Positions 38,186-49,560 of a DNA stretch of 64,000 nt are shown here, piece by piece. Position 1 is the first letter of the stretch. Each line of letters begins with the position of its first letter. A program made the translations under genes and the position numbers. The stretch comes from Grifola frondosa. Its lineage: Eukaryota > Basidiomycota > Agaricomycetes > Polyporales > Grifolaceae. Below the pieces are notes generated by a model. It made no database searches and was not told the DNA's origin. It saw only the letters and a list, made by a program, of their open reading frames with translations. The DNA lies in the NCBI GenBank assembly GCA_001683735.1, contig LUGG01000032.1, forward strand, positions 471,797 through 535,796, read 5' to 3'.

Positions 38186-41100
38186 TGTAACCTTCTGATA
38201 TATATATTATATATAATATGATGTTTGCCAATCATCCTGAAAATTGGTAGGTGTATAGCACACCTATGGAGAATGCCATTCCCAAGATATCTAAGTGTTT
38301 GGCGGTCTCAAAGTCTCTTGGTGTGCTTTACAAGATGGTGAAAGTGAGATCACAATAAAAATTCAAAGCCACCCCATACATTCATGCAAATGCATCCAAT
38401 ATCTTTATATAGTGCTCTTAATGTGTCATACAAAGTTTGGTGTAATCCTGATAAGAATTCGAATTTATATTGTGAAAATAATGTTTGGTCATGAGGAGAA
38501 CATGGGGCATAAATTGGGATACATGCTCTACCATCTCAATTTTTCTTCACATGATGTCTATACATGCAGAGAGGATAGGCATTCAGTTTGAAATGATTCT
38601 GACAAGGTTCAGAATTTATGTTGAGGAAATGATGTTTTGTCATGGGGAGAACATGGGGTATAAATTACAATATGTTTCAATGACTTTGATTGTGTTTCCT
38701 AGCTATGTACATGGACATGAAGAAGATATGTATCCAGTTTTGAGTCATTTGAATGGGTTTTCAAATTTATGTGGAGGAAATAGTGTTTGACCAGGGGGAG
38801 AAGATTGCTTACAAATTAGAATACCTATCCAACTGACTGCATTATACATTTTAACTGTTCTTATGTCCTCTAAAGATATGGATGTGCAGTTTGAAAGTAT
38901 TTTGACCAAGTTTCAGAATTTATACTGAGGAGAAGATGAATGATGTTTGGTCATGAAGACAACCTGAGTCATAAATTAGAATGTGTGTTCAACTGACTCT
39001 ATTATCCCTTGCAATTATGTTAACATACCTGAATCAGATGGACATGCAGTTGCTAGCAATTTGAACAAGGTTCAAAATTTATATTGAGAAATAGTATTCC
39101 TGTATCTGATGCGCTAATGGTATCAACCAGTGGAGCGACCTTGTAGCATTAAATTTCATGTCGCATTCTGTCTGTGTATTATGCCATATTATTTATGTGA
39201 TGTTCAAGCATACAGATCAAGTTCTGAATCAATATAAAAGAAATAGTAATGAGGCACCGGGAGCACTGACTTTAATAATCGATATCACATCATGAAAGAC
39301 TTTATTGTTTGATTGCATTGAACATACTAGCAGATACCCATGTCATGCCATGGTAGGGGGATTTCAAATTGTGTGAAGTTATCCATTGATACATATAATC
39401 AATATCAAAATATAATATGTCGGATTCAAACAATATTAGAAAATGGACTAATTATGACAGTCGGTATCAATTAGACTTTGAGACCGGTCAGCTAGTTCAC
39501 TGATTGTGAAGGTGGTGGAGCTTTCAGCTTCATTTCCTCACTTTCAATGTCCCCACTGATGCTGGGAGCTTCGAAGCTAATTCTTGCTCGCTTCTTGCCT
39601 TTGTCCTGCAGGGGACTCCCAGTATGACTTCTATCTGCAATATCATCAAACCATCATGTTCAACCCGATGCATCCGGGAGGAAGAGTGGCAGGATCTGCA
39701 TGCAAATAAGAAGTGAACAGGTGAAATAAGCTTACTTGCCACCAAAGACATGAACACCTGACGTTGAGCTTCCAAAAAGTATGATGTCCTCTATTATTGA
39801 TGTGAATGACTGCAGTGTCATTTAACCGCCATGAGCATGCCCTCAGCATATCTGATTGATGCCTCTGTGCATGGAAATGGCTTGAATTTTTTCAAAGCAC
39901 TTGGAATCCAGAATACGAACTTCAACATGTAGATTTTCATTCCCTGCAAAGTGTTCCGGAGTGACGACACATACTGATAGGCCACGACATCGACAGTCGA
40001 AGCAGTGATATTTATGCTCGAACAGCATCCCAATATGCTCAGAAGGGGTTAGTGGTGTGAGTCAAGTCCATCAGATTGAAGAAGCTGTTATGATTTGTTA
40101 AGTTAGAGCCTTCATGTTGGGTCACCCAGCTGATATTGCCAACGATATCATAACCATTATGCGACATTGTCTGTGAATATAGATCAGCCTCTGCAGTGAC
40201 CTTTGCTCCCTGTAATTTGGATGAGTTGAATACCGCAAGACAATCAACGTGTCCTACTTACCATAGCATATAAGACATAAGTTCCTTGGTTGGCAAAGTT
40301 GACCAAATCTTTTGTTATAAAACTTTCTTGCAAAAGATTACTACAAAAGCAACACAGGCGTTTCTAGCTCGCATAAAATGTGAGTGTCCAGATAGCTCCA
40401 TCAATGCTCGAGATTGGATATGGGCTCACACCAAGTACACACGATCTGTCAGGATTGTGGGCTCATTAATGACTGCGGTGGCGAATATCAATATCAATAC
40501 CGTTAGCTCGTTAATGATGGATTGTGTGCACTTGAAGTCATCGCATGAAATGAAGCCAGTGCTCAAGTTATGTGCACTCGCCAACCAAACTGAGGCCCAA
40601 GTGATTATTTAGGCAACTACCAAATGAGAAAGGTATCCGAAATGAGACGTTCCAAAATGAGAACGGTATCCAAAATAAGAAATATCTGAAATGAGCAGTG
40701 TTTCAGACACCAAGCTTGACTATTACAGAAGATTTGCTCAATAGAGCCGGATATATCATTGTTTTCCATTCAGGCAAGTTTCTAATTGATATAAAAGAAA
40801 TTATGATGAGACATCAGGAGCACTAGTCGTACGACCTTTTTTTTAATTATCAGAATGGGAGAGACCCTGTTCTATTTTGGTATTCCATTCAATATATATC
40901 TTCATAAAAGTAAAGTAAGGTGCATGGTTTTTACTAACCCAGACAGGTTTGTTAATTAATATGGAGATAATAATATGCTATGAGAAGAGTGTAGAGAAGG
41001 GCTTGAGCATGCAGGCCGATGTTCTGACATACGTTGGAGCATCATAACATCAGCAAGGGATTATTATAACTCTGATGACACTCAATGAGACTATACATTC

Positions 41101-42577
41101 AATTCAGATAGTAGGCAGTCTGATTCAGGTTATATCTTGATTCCCAACCGTGGAGCCTCATGATGCATGAACTGAAAGGCTGAAGTATTGCTTAAATCCC
41201 AGGCCCATGCCTAATGATTGTCTCGTTGCAATTTTTGTCTTTCACTACTTAAATGGCCTCCACATTCCATAGAGTATAATTCATACAATGTCATTTTTCC
41301 CTATGACAGTTTCAGCCAAGCTTGGCAACACTACTTACAGCCAGCACATGGGTAGCAGTATCATATAAGTGAAGTTTATCAATGACTGTGATTTTCAATT
41401 TTTGAAGGATAATTGTTGGTGTTGTGATTACAGGGCAGTGTTTGTTTGCCATCCACAAGAGGTTTTTTGAAAAAATGGAAGAGTTTAAGTGACAGAATCA
41501 AAAATGGAGGACATAACATTACATTTATAGAGCAGGCAGAACAGTATCTACTACACCATCATGGTGAACAGTTCTTCATTTTCTTTCTTTTATTAGTCAC
41601 CTTCATTGAACACTTAACTTCCCTCTTCACTTTTTCTCTCAAATCCCAACTTTTTTTGATAGCCTGTCTGCGTAGGTCCCACCCCTTGTGCCTATCTTCG
41701 TTTGGTTTTATGGGCAATGATTTTGTATCTGCCACATTTTTCGATAGCTTTCATCAATACAAATTGTATTTAATATGAGATGATTGCTATAAACAAGTTA
41801 TGATCTCACCTCTGCCCACTGCAGTGCATAGGGCGATGCTGGTGGTGACCGCTCATTAGTATCAAACATCCTAAAGCACAGTTGCTTAGTCGAAGATACA
41901 CTGCTTGAAGGGTTAGTACTACATACCGTTAAAGAAGAAACCAACAAAACAAATGGTATGATATATGCAGTGGCTACTCTTTTTTTATTGTAAAATGAGA
42001 GGCAACCAAAACCCGGGAATTGAGCCACAATATGTAGAAAATGTACAAAGTGCACAGACCATGTGAAGTGTCTATATATGTTTATTTGGTCATGCTCTTC
42101 TGATTTCGTCCATGTCTGATCTAAGCTTACAAATCATCGCTGCCTCCCAACTGCTGTATATATATTTGTTGAAACATTTTTCAATGGGGTACACTACACC
42201 ACTACTGTCATGCATGACATCGACAGCTTATGGTGGCGAGTAAGTGTTAGATATGAACGGTAACAATCCTGATGGTTGGAGATATGGTAGTAAGTCAATT
42301 TACCGTTATGTGGCGTGAATTTGGGAGTAAAAATAAGCATCAGCAGATGTGATACACACTTTGAATAACATGCAGGACAAGGTTTCGACCAATGACACGT
42401 AAGACCAAAATTCATAAACAGCACAGAAGTGGACATATTCATGATATCACGAATGACTTTGGTAATTACAACACCAATCGTTCATTGGACTAGTATAAAC
42501 CTGTAATTTTTGAATACATACTCCAGCAAAGGTGTGATTTATTTTGGGGAGTATAGAAAGTCACCGAGAGGTGTATG
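38186..42577. other. AT-rich accessory DNA without a resolvable gene
   Basis: From the last satellite unit the composition changes abruptly to AT-rich DNA, starting with a (TA)n-like palindromic stretch at about 38,202-38,222. Only short open frames occur (for example 39530-40033 minus and 40286-40612 plus), without recognisable domains. Many TG/CA and few CG dinucleotides suggest cytosine-methylation decay, though I did not count these. Two diverged copies of a motif reading about ataaaagaaat...gagca..(g)ggagcact lie near 39,230 and 40,790. Probably old transposon remains. Confidence 0.5.
38461..39110 (+). repeat. Degenerate ~152-bp tandem repeat, 4-5 copies
   Basis: The phrase (c)agaatttat.ttgaggaaatgatgtt recurs at about 38,461, 38,612, 38,766, 38,918 and 39,075, a spacing of 151-157 bp. 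Each time it is followed by a variant of gtcatgaggagaacatgggg and then ataaattagaat, and preceded by a variant of ctgacaaggttc. Copies differ at many positions, so this array is much older than the neighbouring satellite and unrelated to it in sequence. Confidence 0.75.
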
Positions 42578-45500
42578 TCAGTTGTCATCATCATATCCAT
42601 CGCTCGAACGTGAAGTCTGAGAGCTATCCTCATCGTCTCCTTCCCCACCTTCCCCACTCCAATATGATCGCTGATCATCCCCACTGTCTTCCGTCACAAC
42701 ATTGCGATCCTCTTGCCATTCCTCCTCTTCATCGTCATATACGTCCTGCACGATATCTGCCTTCCTTCTCGAGCGCGGTGGTTTTCGCATATTCTTAGCT
42801 ATGTTTGACCGTTTCTTGTTGAGGGCTCGCTTCTTCTTCCTTTCAGAGGCCATGATAGTTCTTGCTGCATCCTGTGTAAGTCCCCGTGATACAAGAAGCT
42901 TCTTCATGAACTCCGTTCGAGGCTCAGTTACTCGTGCCCTGCTTGCACCAGGTTTAGAGCGTTTACCTGCACCCACACGCTGTAGTCGATAGAATTCTGG
43001 GTTAGTGATGACCTGAATCGATTCATCCCGTTTGCACCAGACGTAACCATGATGGTTTGGCGTTCCCCTGCTTGCGACAGGTAGACACTGAGTGTTGGTA
43101 AAGATTTCTCGGAGATGAGAGCGAAGAGTCTCTCTGTCGTCATCACCCAAGCCGTGTAGGACCTGATGATACTGTCCGATATATCCGGCTGATGAGTAGA
43201 AGCTATTCCATTGTGATCCCTGATGAACTTCATGTTCGATGTCATGAAAGAAAATATCCATGCGAGATCTGAACGTCATTTCAGGTCTACCTCTGATGCC
43301 ACCGTCCAGACCAGCATTGCAGGGTAGGAATTTGACGTTTGTAATTGAGACATAGATGGTTTCCACAGTCCAAATGCCCATAGCCTCTTGCAAGGTATTT
43401 GGCGTGATGAGACGATCCCGCACTACCCATGTTTCACGAAGGAAAAGCCAGAGCTGTTCAGTAAATGTGACGAAAAGTCGTCCCGCTTGTAGAGAGACGT
43501 CCCAGATGGTATCGTAAACCCATGGACGGATGACTATCCATGGGGAGTGTTCTATCACCCTCGAAAGCTCGGACCACATAGGAGCAGGTCCAAGAGGATA
43601 CTCTACAGATGGACCCTCCATATCGGGCAGCTGCTTCAAAATACGAGCACTCCTTTTGCTGTGATATCCCATAGCTCTCATTACATCCACGTCATCGACT
43701 TCCTCAACCTCGGGAAGTGGATTCTCATCCGTGATGTCAAGGTCATGCAGGAACATCATACCAAACCTCGACTTGATTGCACGAAAGCGTAACAGAGCAA
43801 GTGATTCCTTGACATGGGCCGGAAGAATCATGGGCGGGCTATCCACACAGCGGATTAGATGAGATATGATGCCTGTGATTATTCCATAATTCGTAGGAGG
43901 TGCTTTGTGGAGACGAATCTGAACTTGCCGAAGTTCTTCGATCCGTCTGGTGAGGAACGTGAATAATGAATCTGTACGAATCCACAGGATTGGATCGGAT
44001 TTAAGAAACTGTTCCACCTGCCAATCTCTGTGTATGAGACTAAAGAACGGATGGGCGAAAAGAAAACATACAAGTGTTTTGCAGTCTGTGAATATCTGCT
44101 TGAGGGCTGAACCTCCTATGCGATATTCGTCGCGGGTTCCATAATAGCGATGCCTTGCATCACCACTGAACAGCTTGACACGGCGTGCACATTCCGCATG
44201 GTATTGTTCATTGACATCATAAGCATCTCCATCCTGGGCAAAAAACGGGATATTGTCCTTTGTGCGAGTGACCTCGTAGACGAGGTTATATGCCGATCGA
44301 AAGAGGACATGAGTCCTCCGAGACCGTTCTTTAGACATCTCCGCCTGAATCCCGCCATATCGACCGAGTGTGTTCAAGTTATGCATGGTCCCAGAATTAA
44401 ATCCTGCAGCACCGAAGGAGGCATCCAAAGCATCCAATCTCCACAGGCCTACCACAGGCTTACGCAAAGTGCTTTTCTTCGGATTAAATGAGAAGGCGAG
44501 ATCCACAAGGAGCTCTCCATTGGTGCGGTCCATCATGTAATCCAAATCCAGCTGAGGAAATTCTGTCCTGAGGCGTTCCCAGGGGTTTCTTCTATCGTCG
44601 ATTGTATGAACGGACTGCTGCGTTTGCAACTTCAAGTTCTTTCCCTCGAGCACAAAGAAAAATGACCGGTAACGTCTGAGCGAGGCGTCACTGGACTCTG
44701 CCAATATGTCGAACATAGTAGACTGTATCCGCGCGAAGTTGTCGGCAGATATAGCAACCGTCTTGGGACGATAGTAGTTACCCTTTCGCTTATCCTTCGT
44801 CGCGGATTTTAGCTTGAACTCTTCGACGTTATAGTCCACATATGGTAAGATGCTATCCTCGGCATTAGACACTACTGCCGGTAGCACGACCTGATTCCAA
44901 AACAGGGCCTGGACTTCATAGGGCATTAGGGCCTCTCGTTTCCCGGTGAACTCGTCTCTGTGTATCATTCTGGGAAAGAATATGTTGATTGTGATGGGAC
45001 CGGCACCGTCGACCAGTTTCGCGAATGTCGTGTGTGGAATTGCACTAAGGGGGAATGACTGCTCGATCCACTCTCTTTGACCATTACGCCTATCGTCATC
45101 AGAGGGCGGAATGAGAATCTCGGCAGAGACATGATTGCTCTTTCGGATCGGTGGTACTCTGTTCACTGTTGGACTCATAGCAACATGTGCACAAGTCCTA
45201 ACCTTGACAAGTTTTGTGACCCAGATGAGGCTATCGATGTCGATAGACACATCTATATCTGACGGAGACAAGCAAATGGCATCTCTTTCGGGATCCACTT
45301 CAAGGTAGTCCCCTTCCTTTGTACGGCCACAGATGTAGAGCGCTCTGCTGGCTTCCGATCCAACCTCGCCGGCCATCCTCTGCATGTCCCCGATACCCAA
45401 TGTTACGATGTCGGTAACCGCAATCATATCTGGCTCCCCGAAAATGCCCCTTTCTCTAAAGAGTGGTTCGGAACACTGCGAGAATCGGATGTAGGTTTTC

Positions 45501-46954
45501 GGTGAGTAGTCTGATGGAACTCCGACAGTGAGGATATGCTTTGACACCTCCATTGGATGTCCAAGATAAAATATGTGTGCGAAGCGCGCGAGGAGTCGGT
45601 AACCATAGTCCGCAAATACAGTCCAGCAGCTACGGTGGGTGAGCAGGTGGTATGGCTCGAATGTATGCATTAGGTTGGGACCTCCAAGCTCCAGACTGTT
45701 TGAATAAGGCAAGAAGTCCTCAGCAGTAGGACCATCATCATAATCATCAAAATTCGACGAGTGGCGTGGCCAGATGGGATGGTCAGGAAATGGAAGATCC
45801 ACAGGAGATGTTGGTCTCGGAAACCTGCACATACTAAGCATGGACCAGTCTCCAACATGCTTCAGCCGAATTCGACCAACCCGCCTGGATGGTGGTTCGA
45901 CAAGATCAGAATGTACATCAGCGCTCGTCCCTCGGCCGATCTGTAGCACAGCGGGAAGATGTCCACGGTCATGACCCTGTATCAATGGCTGACAACCTGC
46001 CTGCGCACGCACTCCCGAGTTAATGTTGTCCTGTAACTGGGAAGCGTTCGTCAGGGCATCAAATGCGGCTTTTGTGCTTCGACAGGAAATGCAATTAGTG
46101 CTCGATAGTCGTATGTTCCTAAATATCATGGCATCCTCAGCATGGGTCTGGAGCGAATGGATTGCTTGAGTTATATCGTCCTCGATATTATATGTGGGAG
46201 CAGCAGTCGGTCGTTGATCATAGGAGGCCCATTCGACCGGTGCGCTTTCATGAAGATGCAGGAAGTCTTGGTATGCTGTGGAGAGAATGCGACATAGATC
46301 GAGATACATTTTCATCCGAATGAGATGTCCACAGATGATGCTGAGGTGCTCCATTGTACCATCATCATGCAACGTTATACCGTGGCGAAAGATGTGAAGC
46401 GCTGCCATTACTGCGTGAGGACCACAGTTGTAGCCATCCATCGCCCAAGGAACATTGAAAGCAGAAATATTCTGCTGCGTGCCAACATCCCATCCGTGTA
46501 GAAGACATAGATGATGGTAGTAGCGTGGCCCCTCCCACTCCTCCCATGGATCATATATCTGTTTATCGCTCGTACGACCAAGAACGTGAATGGTATGATG
46601 CTCCATGTCCATCACGACCACGAAGTAATGATTCCGATGAAGAACGACAAATATGAGTGGTGTAATGTCGCAAGGGCCTGTGTCAGGAAGAAAATAGTTT
46701 CGACGGAAATTGTGAATGGAATATGCTTGATCATTGTAAGATTGTTCAGATTTCCAAGCTCCTGCGACGAAGGTGTCCACGTAACGTGCTTTTGATGTTG
46801 TGGAATTCATGAACCAGGCATGAAGGAGGTATAAATTGATGAGACTGAAGTCCAGCCATTGACGGTCGGCCAGTGTATCCAAACTTGCTAGCGCAGCCTG
46901 CCACAACCATGGGTTGGAAAGGCAGCGCCCTTTGTATATGATCGCAACAGTCAA
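42578..46954 (-). CDS. Large intronless protein with N-terminal Ulp1/C48-like peptidase domain
   Basis: A single uninterrupted frame of 1,458 codons. Residues about 30-190 resemble Ulp1-type (C48) SUMO peptidases: WLDFSLINLYLLHAWF matches the family opening, RNHYFVVVMDMEHHTIHV carries the likely catalytic His109, and DGYNCGPHAVMAALHIF carries the nucleophile Cys177. The usual acid about 17 residues after the His (here Gly126) and the Gln six before the Cys (here Ala171) are not in place, so activity is doubtful or the site is rearranged. The next 1,150 residues are unrecognised. The C-terminus has a strongly basic stretch (about 1360-1398, KKKRALNKKR, PPRSRRK) and then a 60-residue acidic tail, suggesting a nuclear protein. 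Lack of introns is unusual beside the intron-rich neighbours and suggests mobile-element or retroposed origin. No transposase signature was recognised. Confidence 0.75.
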   Translation of the reverse strand: MTVAIIYKGRCLSNPWLWQAALASLDTLADRQWLDFSLINLYLLHAWFMNSTTSKARYVDTFVAGAWKSEQSYNDQAYSIHNFRRNYFLPDTGPCDITPLIFVVLHRNHYFVVVMDMEHHTIHVLGRTSDKQIYDPWEEWEGPRYYHHLCLLHGWDVGTQQNISAFNVPWAMDGYNCGPHAVMAALHIFRHGITLHDDGTMEHLSIICGHLIRMKMYLDLCRILSTAYQDFLHLHESAPVEWASYDQRPTAAPTYNIEDDITQAIHSLQTHAEDAMIFRNIRLSSTNCISCRSTKAAFDALTNASQLQDNINSGVRAQAGCQPLIQGHDRGHLPAVLQIGRGTSADVHSDLVEPPSRRVGRIRLKHVGDWSMLSMCRFPRPTSPVDLPFPDHPIWPRHSSNFDDYDDGPTAEDFLPYSNSLELGGPNLMHTFEPYHLLTHRSCWTVFADYGYRLLARFAHIFYLGHPMEVSKHILTVGVPSDYSPKTYIRFSQCSEPLFRERGIFGEPDMIAVTDIVTLGIGDMQRMAGEVGSEASRALYICGRTKEGDYLEVDPERDAICLSPSDIDVSIDIDSLIWVTKLVKVRTCAHVAMSPTVNRVPPIRKSNHVSAEILIPPSDDDRRNGQREWIEQSFPLSAIPHTTFAKLVDGAGPITINIFFPRMIHRDEFTGKREALMPYEVQALFWNQVVLPAVVSNAEDSILPYVDYNVEEFKLKSATKDKRKGNYYRPKTVAISADNFARIQSTMFDILAESSDASLRRYRSFFFVLEGKNLKLQTQQSVHTIDDRRNPWERLRTEFPQLDLDYMMDRTNGELLVDLAFSFNPKKSTLRKPVVGLWRLDALDASFGAAGFNSGTMHNLNTLGRYGGIQAEMSKERSRRTHVLFRSAYNLVYEVTRTKDNIPFFAQDGDAYDVNEQYHAECARRVKLFSGDARHRYYGTRDEYRIGGSALKQIFTDCKTLVCFLFAHPFFSLIHRDWQVEQFLKSDPILWIRTDSLFTFLTRRIEELRQVQIRLHKAPPTNYGIITGIISHLIRCVDSPPMILPAHVKESLALLRFRAIKSRFGMMFLHDLDITDENPLPEVEEVDDVDVMRAMGYHSKRSARILKQLPDMEGPSVEYPLGPAPMWSELSRVIEHSPWIVIRPWVYDTIWDVSLQAGRLFVTFTEQLWLFLRETWVVRDRLITPNTLQEAMGIWTVETIYVSITNVKFLPCNAGLDGGIRGRPEMTFRSRMDIFFHDIEHEVHQGSQWNSFYSSAGYIGQYHQVLHGLGDDDRETLRSHLREIFTNTQCLPVASRGTPNHHGYVWCKRDESIQVITNPEFYRLQRVGAGKRSKPGASRARVTEPRTEFMKKLLVSRGLTQDAARTIMASERKKKRALNKKRSNIAKNMRKPPRSRRKADIVQDVYDDEEEEWQEDRNVVTEDSGDDQRSYWSGEGGEGDDEDSSQTSRSSDGYDDDN

Positions 46955-46987
46955 GGAAAAGCAGGTGACTAGCGTGAATGTGTAAAC

Positions 46988-47637
46988 TCAACTGGCTCTG
47001 TCCAAACGATCTCCAAGTGACAATTCCTCCGGTGAGTTAGAACGAGTACTATTGTGTGTTGGAAATGATGGTGATCGAATCACAGTTCTTGGCTGGGGCG
47101 GTATAAATGTCGCATCCATACTATTCTCTGAGTCATCTGTAGATTCATCTCTGTCGGAGCTATGTTCGCTGGATGACGACAGGGGATGTGACTTTGCATC
47201 CAAGAGACTGGTTAGAATTTCAGCCAGTTCGGCCACATTCTGCTCGTCATCAATACGACTCCCACTGGTCTTGATCGCTTCCAGCATGTGCCAATCAGGT
47301 TCATAACAGGGCAATGAGTCATCACCTCCTAAGGAGCTGGTTGTAGAATATATGGTTTTTGCTGTTTGTTCTGTGGCTGGTTCAGTTCGCAACGATTATG
47401 TCTGGATGAGGGCTGGTACATACGATGACATGATGAGTCGGTCCATGTCGTCCTTGTCCCAGATAGAATGGGAGAGCTGTGATTGGATATATTAAGGTAA
47501 TGATCCAGGGTTGCGGCCAGGTCCTCGTGCGATGCGCTCGTCAATGGAGGTGACGGCGTTTCAGCCGTGGGTTTCAAATTCAGTAGGCGGTCGAACATGA
47601 TCTGGAGGTCGTCATTAGAATCGGTGGGGGAAGACAT
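46988..47637 (-). CDS. Acidic Ser/Thr-rich protein just upstream of the Ulp1-like gene
   Basis: Two exons (47637-47424 and 47376-46988) join in phase to 200 aa. The product begins MSSPTDSNDDLQIMFDRLLN and is rich in Ser, Thr, Asp and Glu, with no recognised domain. Its stop codon lies only 33 bp before the first Met of the 1,458-codon frame on the same strand. That is too little room for a normal fungal promoter. The two frames may therefore be parts of one gene (joined by an unseen intron or a missing base), or this may be a bicistronic transcript. Function unknown. Confidence 0.6.
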
Positions 47638-48715
47638 ATGAGCAATAGGATCTGTAGATCGCGTCTGGGTTAGGCTGTAGGAAGTCGTTTATATGAATGT
47701 ATCGACGAACAGTGTCGATGTAAATTTTGTCTCCTTTTGCCTGGAGGCATTTTGTAAAGGTGCACGCAATCTCCGGCACATTGGGGTCTTTTATTTATCA
47801 TGTGTCTGTGGGTGGGATCAATGACATAAACTATGAGCGCGTCATAGGGTCATGGCGTGGATTGGATAACTTCAGACACGCACCAACCATATGATTGTAG
47901 CCGGCACACTGGATAATTCAAATACACGGTAGGTTAGTGACGATGCCGATCATAGTTTCACATTTTACCTAACGTACTTCGCACCATGCATCGCATTCAT
48001 GACACAGCACGTCTAACATTTTACAAATGTATACCTGTTGGTATCACATACATGACCTGCTTATCTTAGAATGAAAGGATGCTACTTGTCTCCTGTGCAT
48101 CAAACCAAAGACTGTCAGTTTTCTATAAGTTCACAATTAACTAGAACACTACATTAAATCGCAATCGGAGGGATTGCCATCGAATTGAGAAACCTGGCGA
48201 TGGTCTTTGTCCTGTCATCACTCTGCAGCTATACAGGGACAACTGTTGGCAAATATAACTAGAATTACTGAGGGATAGCATACCTTCCTTTCATGAGCAT
48301 CAATCCTTGTACCCAAACATTGGCACGTTGTACCGTGTGTGTATTCCCATTATATCACATGCAACTGGTTCGCTGTCTCCATGCATTGAAATGAACAATA
48401 TCATTGAATGGTGATAACTCATGAATCCATGGAGAGTCCCCTCATGGACATCTACTAGATATTATGACCGCACGAAGCGTATCTGCCTTTTAAACCATGA
48501 ATGCCACATATAGAAGTAAATTGATAATTATCGTATAGGTCGGGATTCGAACTCGAACCTTCCGACAACTGCAGCAAGGTCAGTAGATCGCGATCTCGAT
48601 CTACGATCATGTGTCAGCGGAGTTGGGAAGCACTTCCCCGCGGAATTGGACCTTTCCTTCTTTCGAACTTCCATCATCTCTGCGACCGGAAGTGCAACAT
48701 ATTTTCCTGTGCTCG
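47638..48715. other. No gene recognised
   Basis: This is the region upstream of the acidic gene and probably holds its promoter. A minus-strand tRNA T-arm-like string (gggattcgaactcgaacc on the plus strand, about 48,543-48,560) was examined, but no matching acceptor stem exists. An 8-bp inverted repeat (gtagatcg/cgatctac) lies nearby at about 48,583-48,604. Confidence 0.4.
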
Positions 48716-49560
48716 CTGGGCCCCTGATACAACCAGCGTCCCATAGTAATTAGGTATGTCCCCTCACCTCTTACTCACCGTCGCCCTGCACGCCGGAAAC
48801 GACTGCAGGTGCGATGTCGACCATACAATGTCCGCTGTGCGCTGGATACAACCACAGCGGATGTCCTCCCCAGGTATGTCCCCCTCACCTCTTATTCACC
48901 GTCGCCCTGCACGCCGGAAACGACTGTAGGTGCGATGTCGACCATACAATGTCCGCTGTGCGCTGGATACAACCACAGCAGATGTCCTCCAGAGGTATGT
49001 CCCCCTCACCTCTTACTCACCGTCGCCCTGCACGCCGGAAACGACTGCAGGTGCGATGTCGACCATACAATGTCCGCTGTGCGCTGGATACAACCACAGC
49101 GGATGTCCTCCCCAGGTATGTCCCCCTCACCTCTTACTCACCGTCGCCCTGCACGCTGGAAACGACTGCAGGTGCGATGTCGACCATACAATGTCCGCTG
49201 TGCGCTGGATACAACCACAGCGGACGTTCTCCAGAGGTATGTCCCCCTCACCTCTTATTCACAGTCGCCCTGCACGCCGGAAACGACTGTAGGTGCGATG
49301 TCGACCATACAATGTCCGCTGTGCGCTGGATACAACCACAGCGGATGTCCTCCCCAGGTATGTCCCCCTCACCTCTTACTCACCGTCGCCCTGCACGCTG
49401 GAAACGACTGCAGGTGCGATGTCGACCATACAATGTCCGCTGTGCGCTGGATACAACCACAGCGGACGTTCTCCAGAGGTATGTCCCCCTCACCTCTTAT
49501 TCATCATTCCCCTGCATGCCGGAAACGATGCACGTGTGATCTGTGCTGTTCACCATGCAC
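48716..49560 (+). repeat. 121-bp tandem array; each unit looks like one exon plus one small intron
   Basis: The landmark gtatgtcccc occurs at 48754, 48874, 48995, 49116, 49237, 49358 and 49479, giving six full units and degenerate ends. Each unit can be read as a 56-nt GT...AG intron (gtatgtccccctcacc ... gactgcag) followed by a 65-nt block encoding CPLCAGYNHSGC in one frame, a CX2CX4HX2C zinc-knuckle-like pattern. The 65-nt block ends alternately in ctccccag and ctccagag, so the array has a 242-bp dimer organisation. Because 121 is 1 modulo 3 and the unit has no stop in any plus frame, three overlapping long frames (up to 257 codons) are a by-product of the repeat. No start or flanking exon that would make it a normal gene is evident. 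Confidence 0.85.

Noticed and set aside
42578..46954. KDZ, Plavaka or reverse-transcriptase protein for the 1,458-codon ORF
   Set aside because: I saw no CxC cysteine clusters, no DDE-type transposase context and no YxDD reverse-transcriptase motif. Only the Ulp1-like N-terminus can be supported.
48535..48640. Possible tRNA on the minus strand (T-arm-like ggttcgagttcgaatccc)
   Set aside because: The T-arm-like string has one mismatch, and no sequence able to pair with the expected acceptor strand (cctatac) occurs at tRNA distance. No convincing D-arm or anticodon arm was found.
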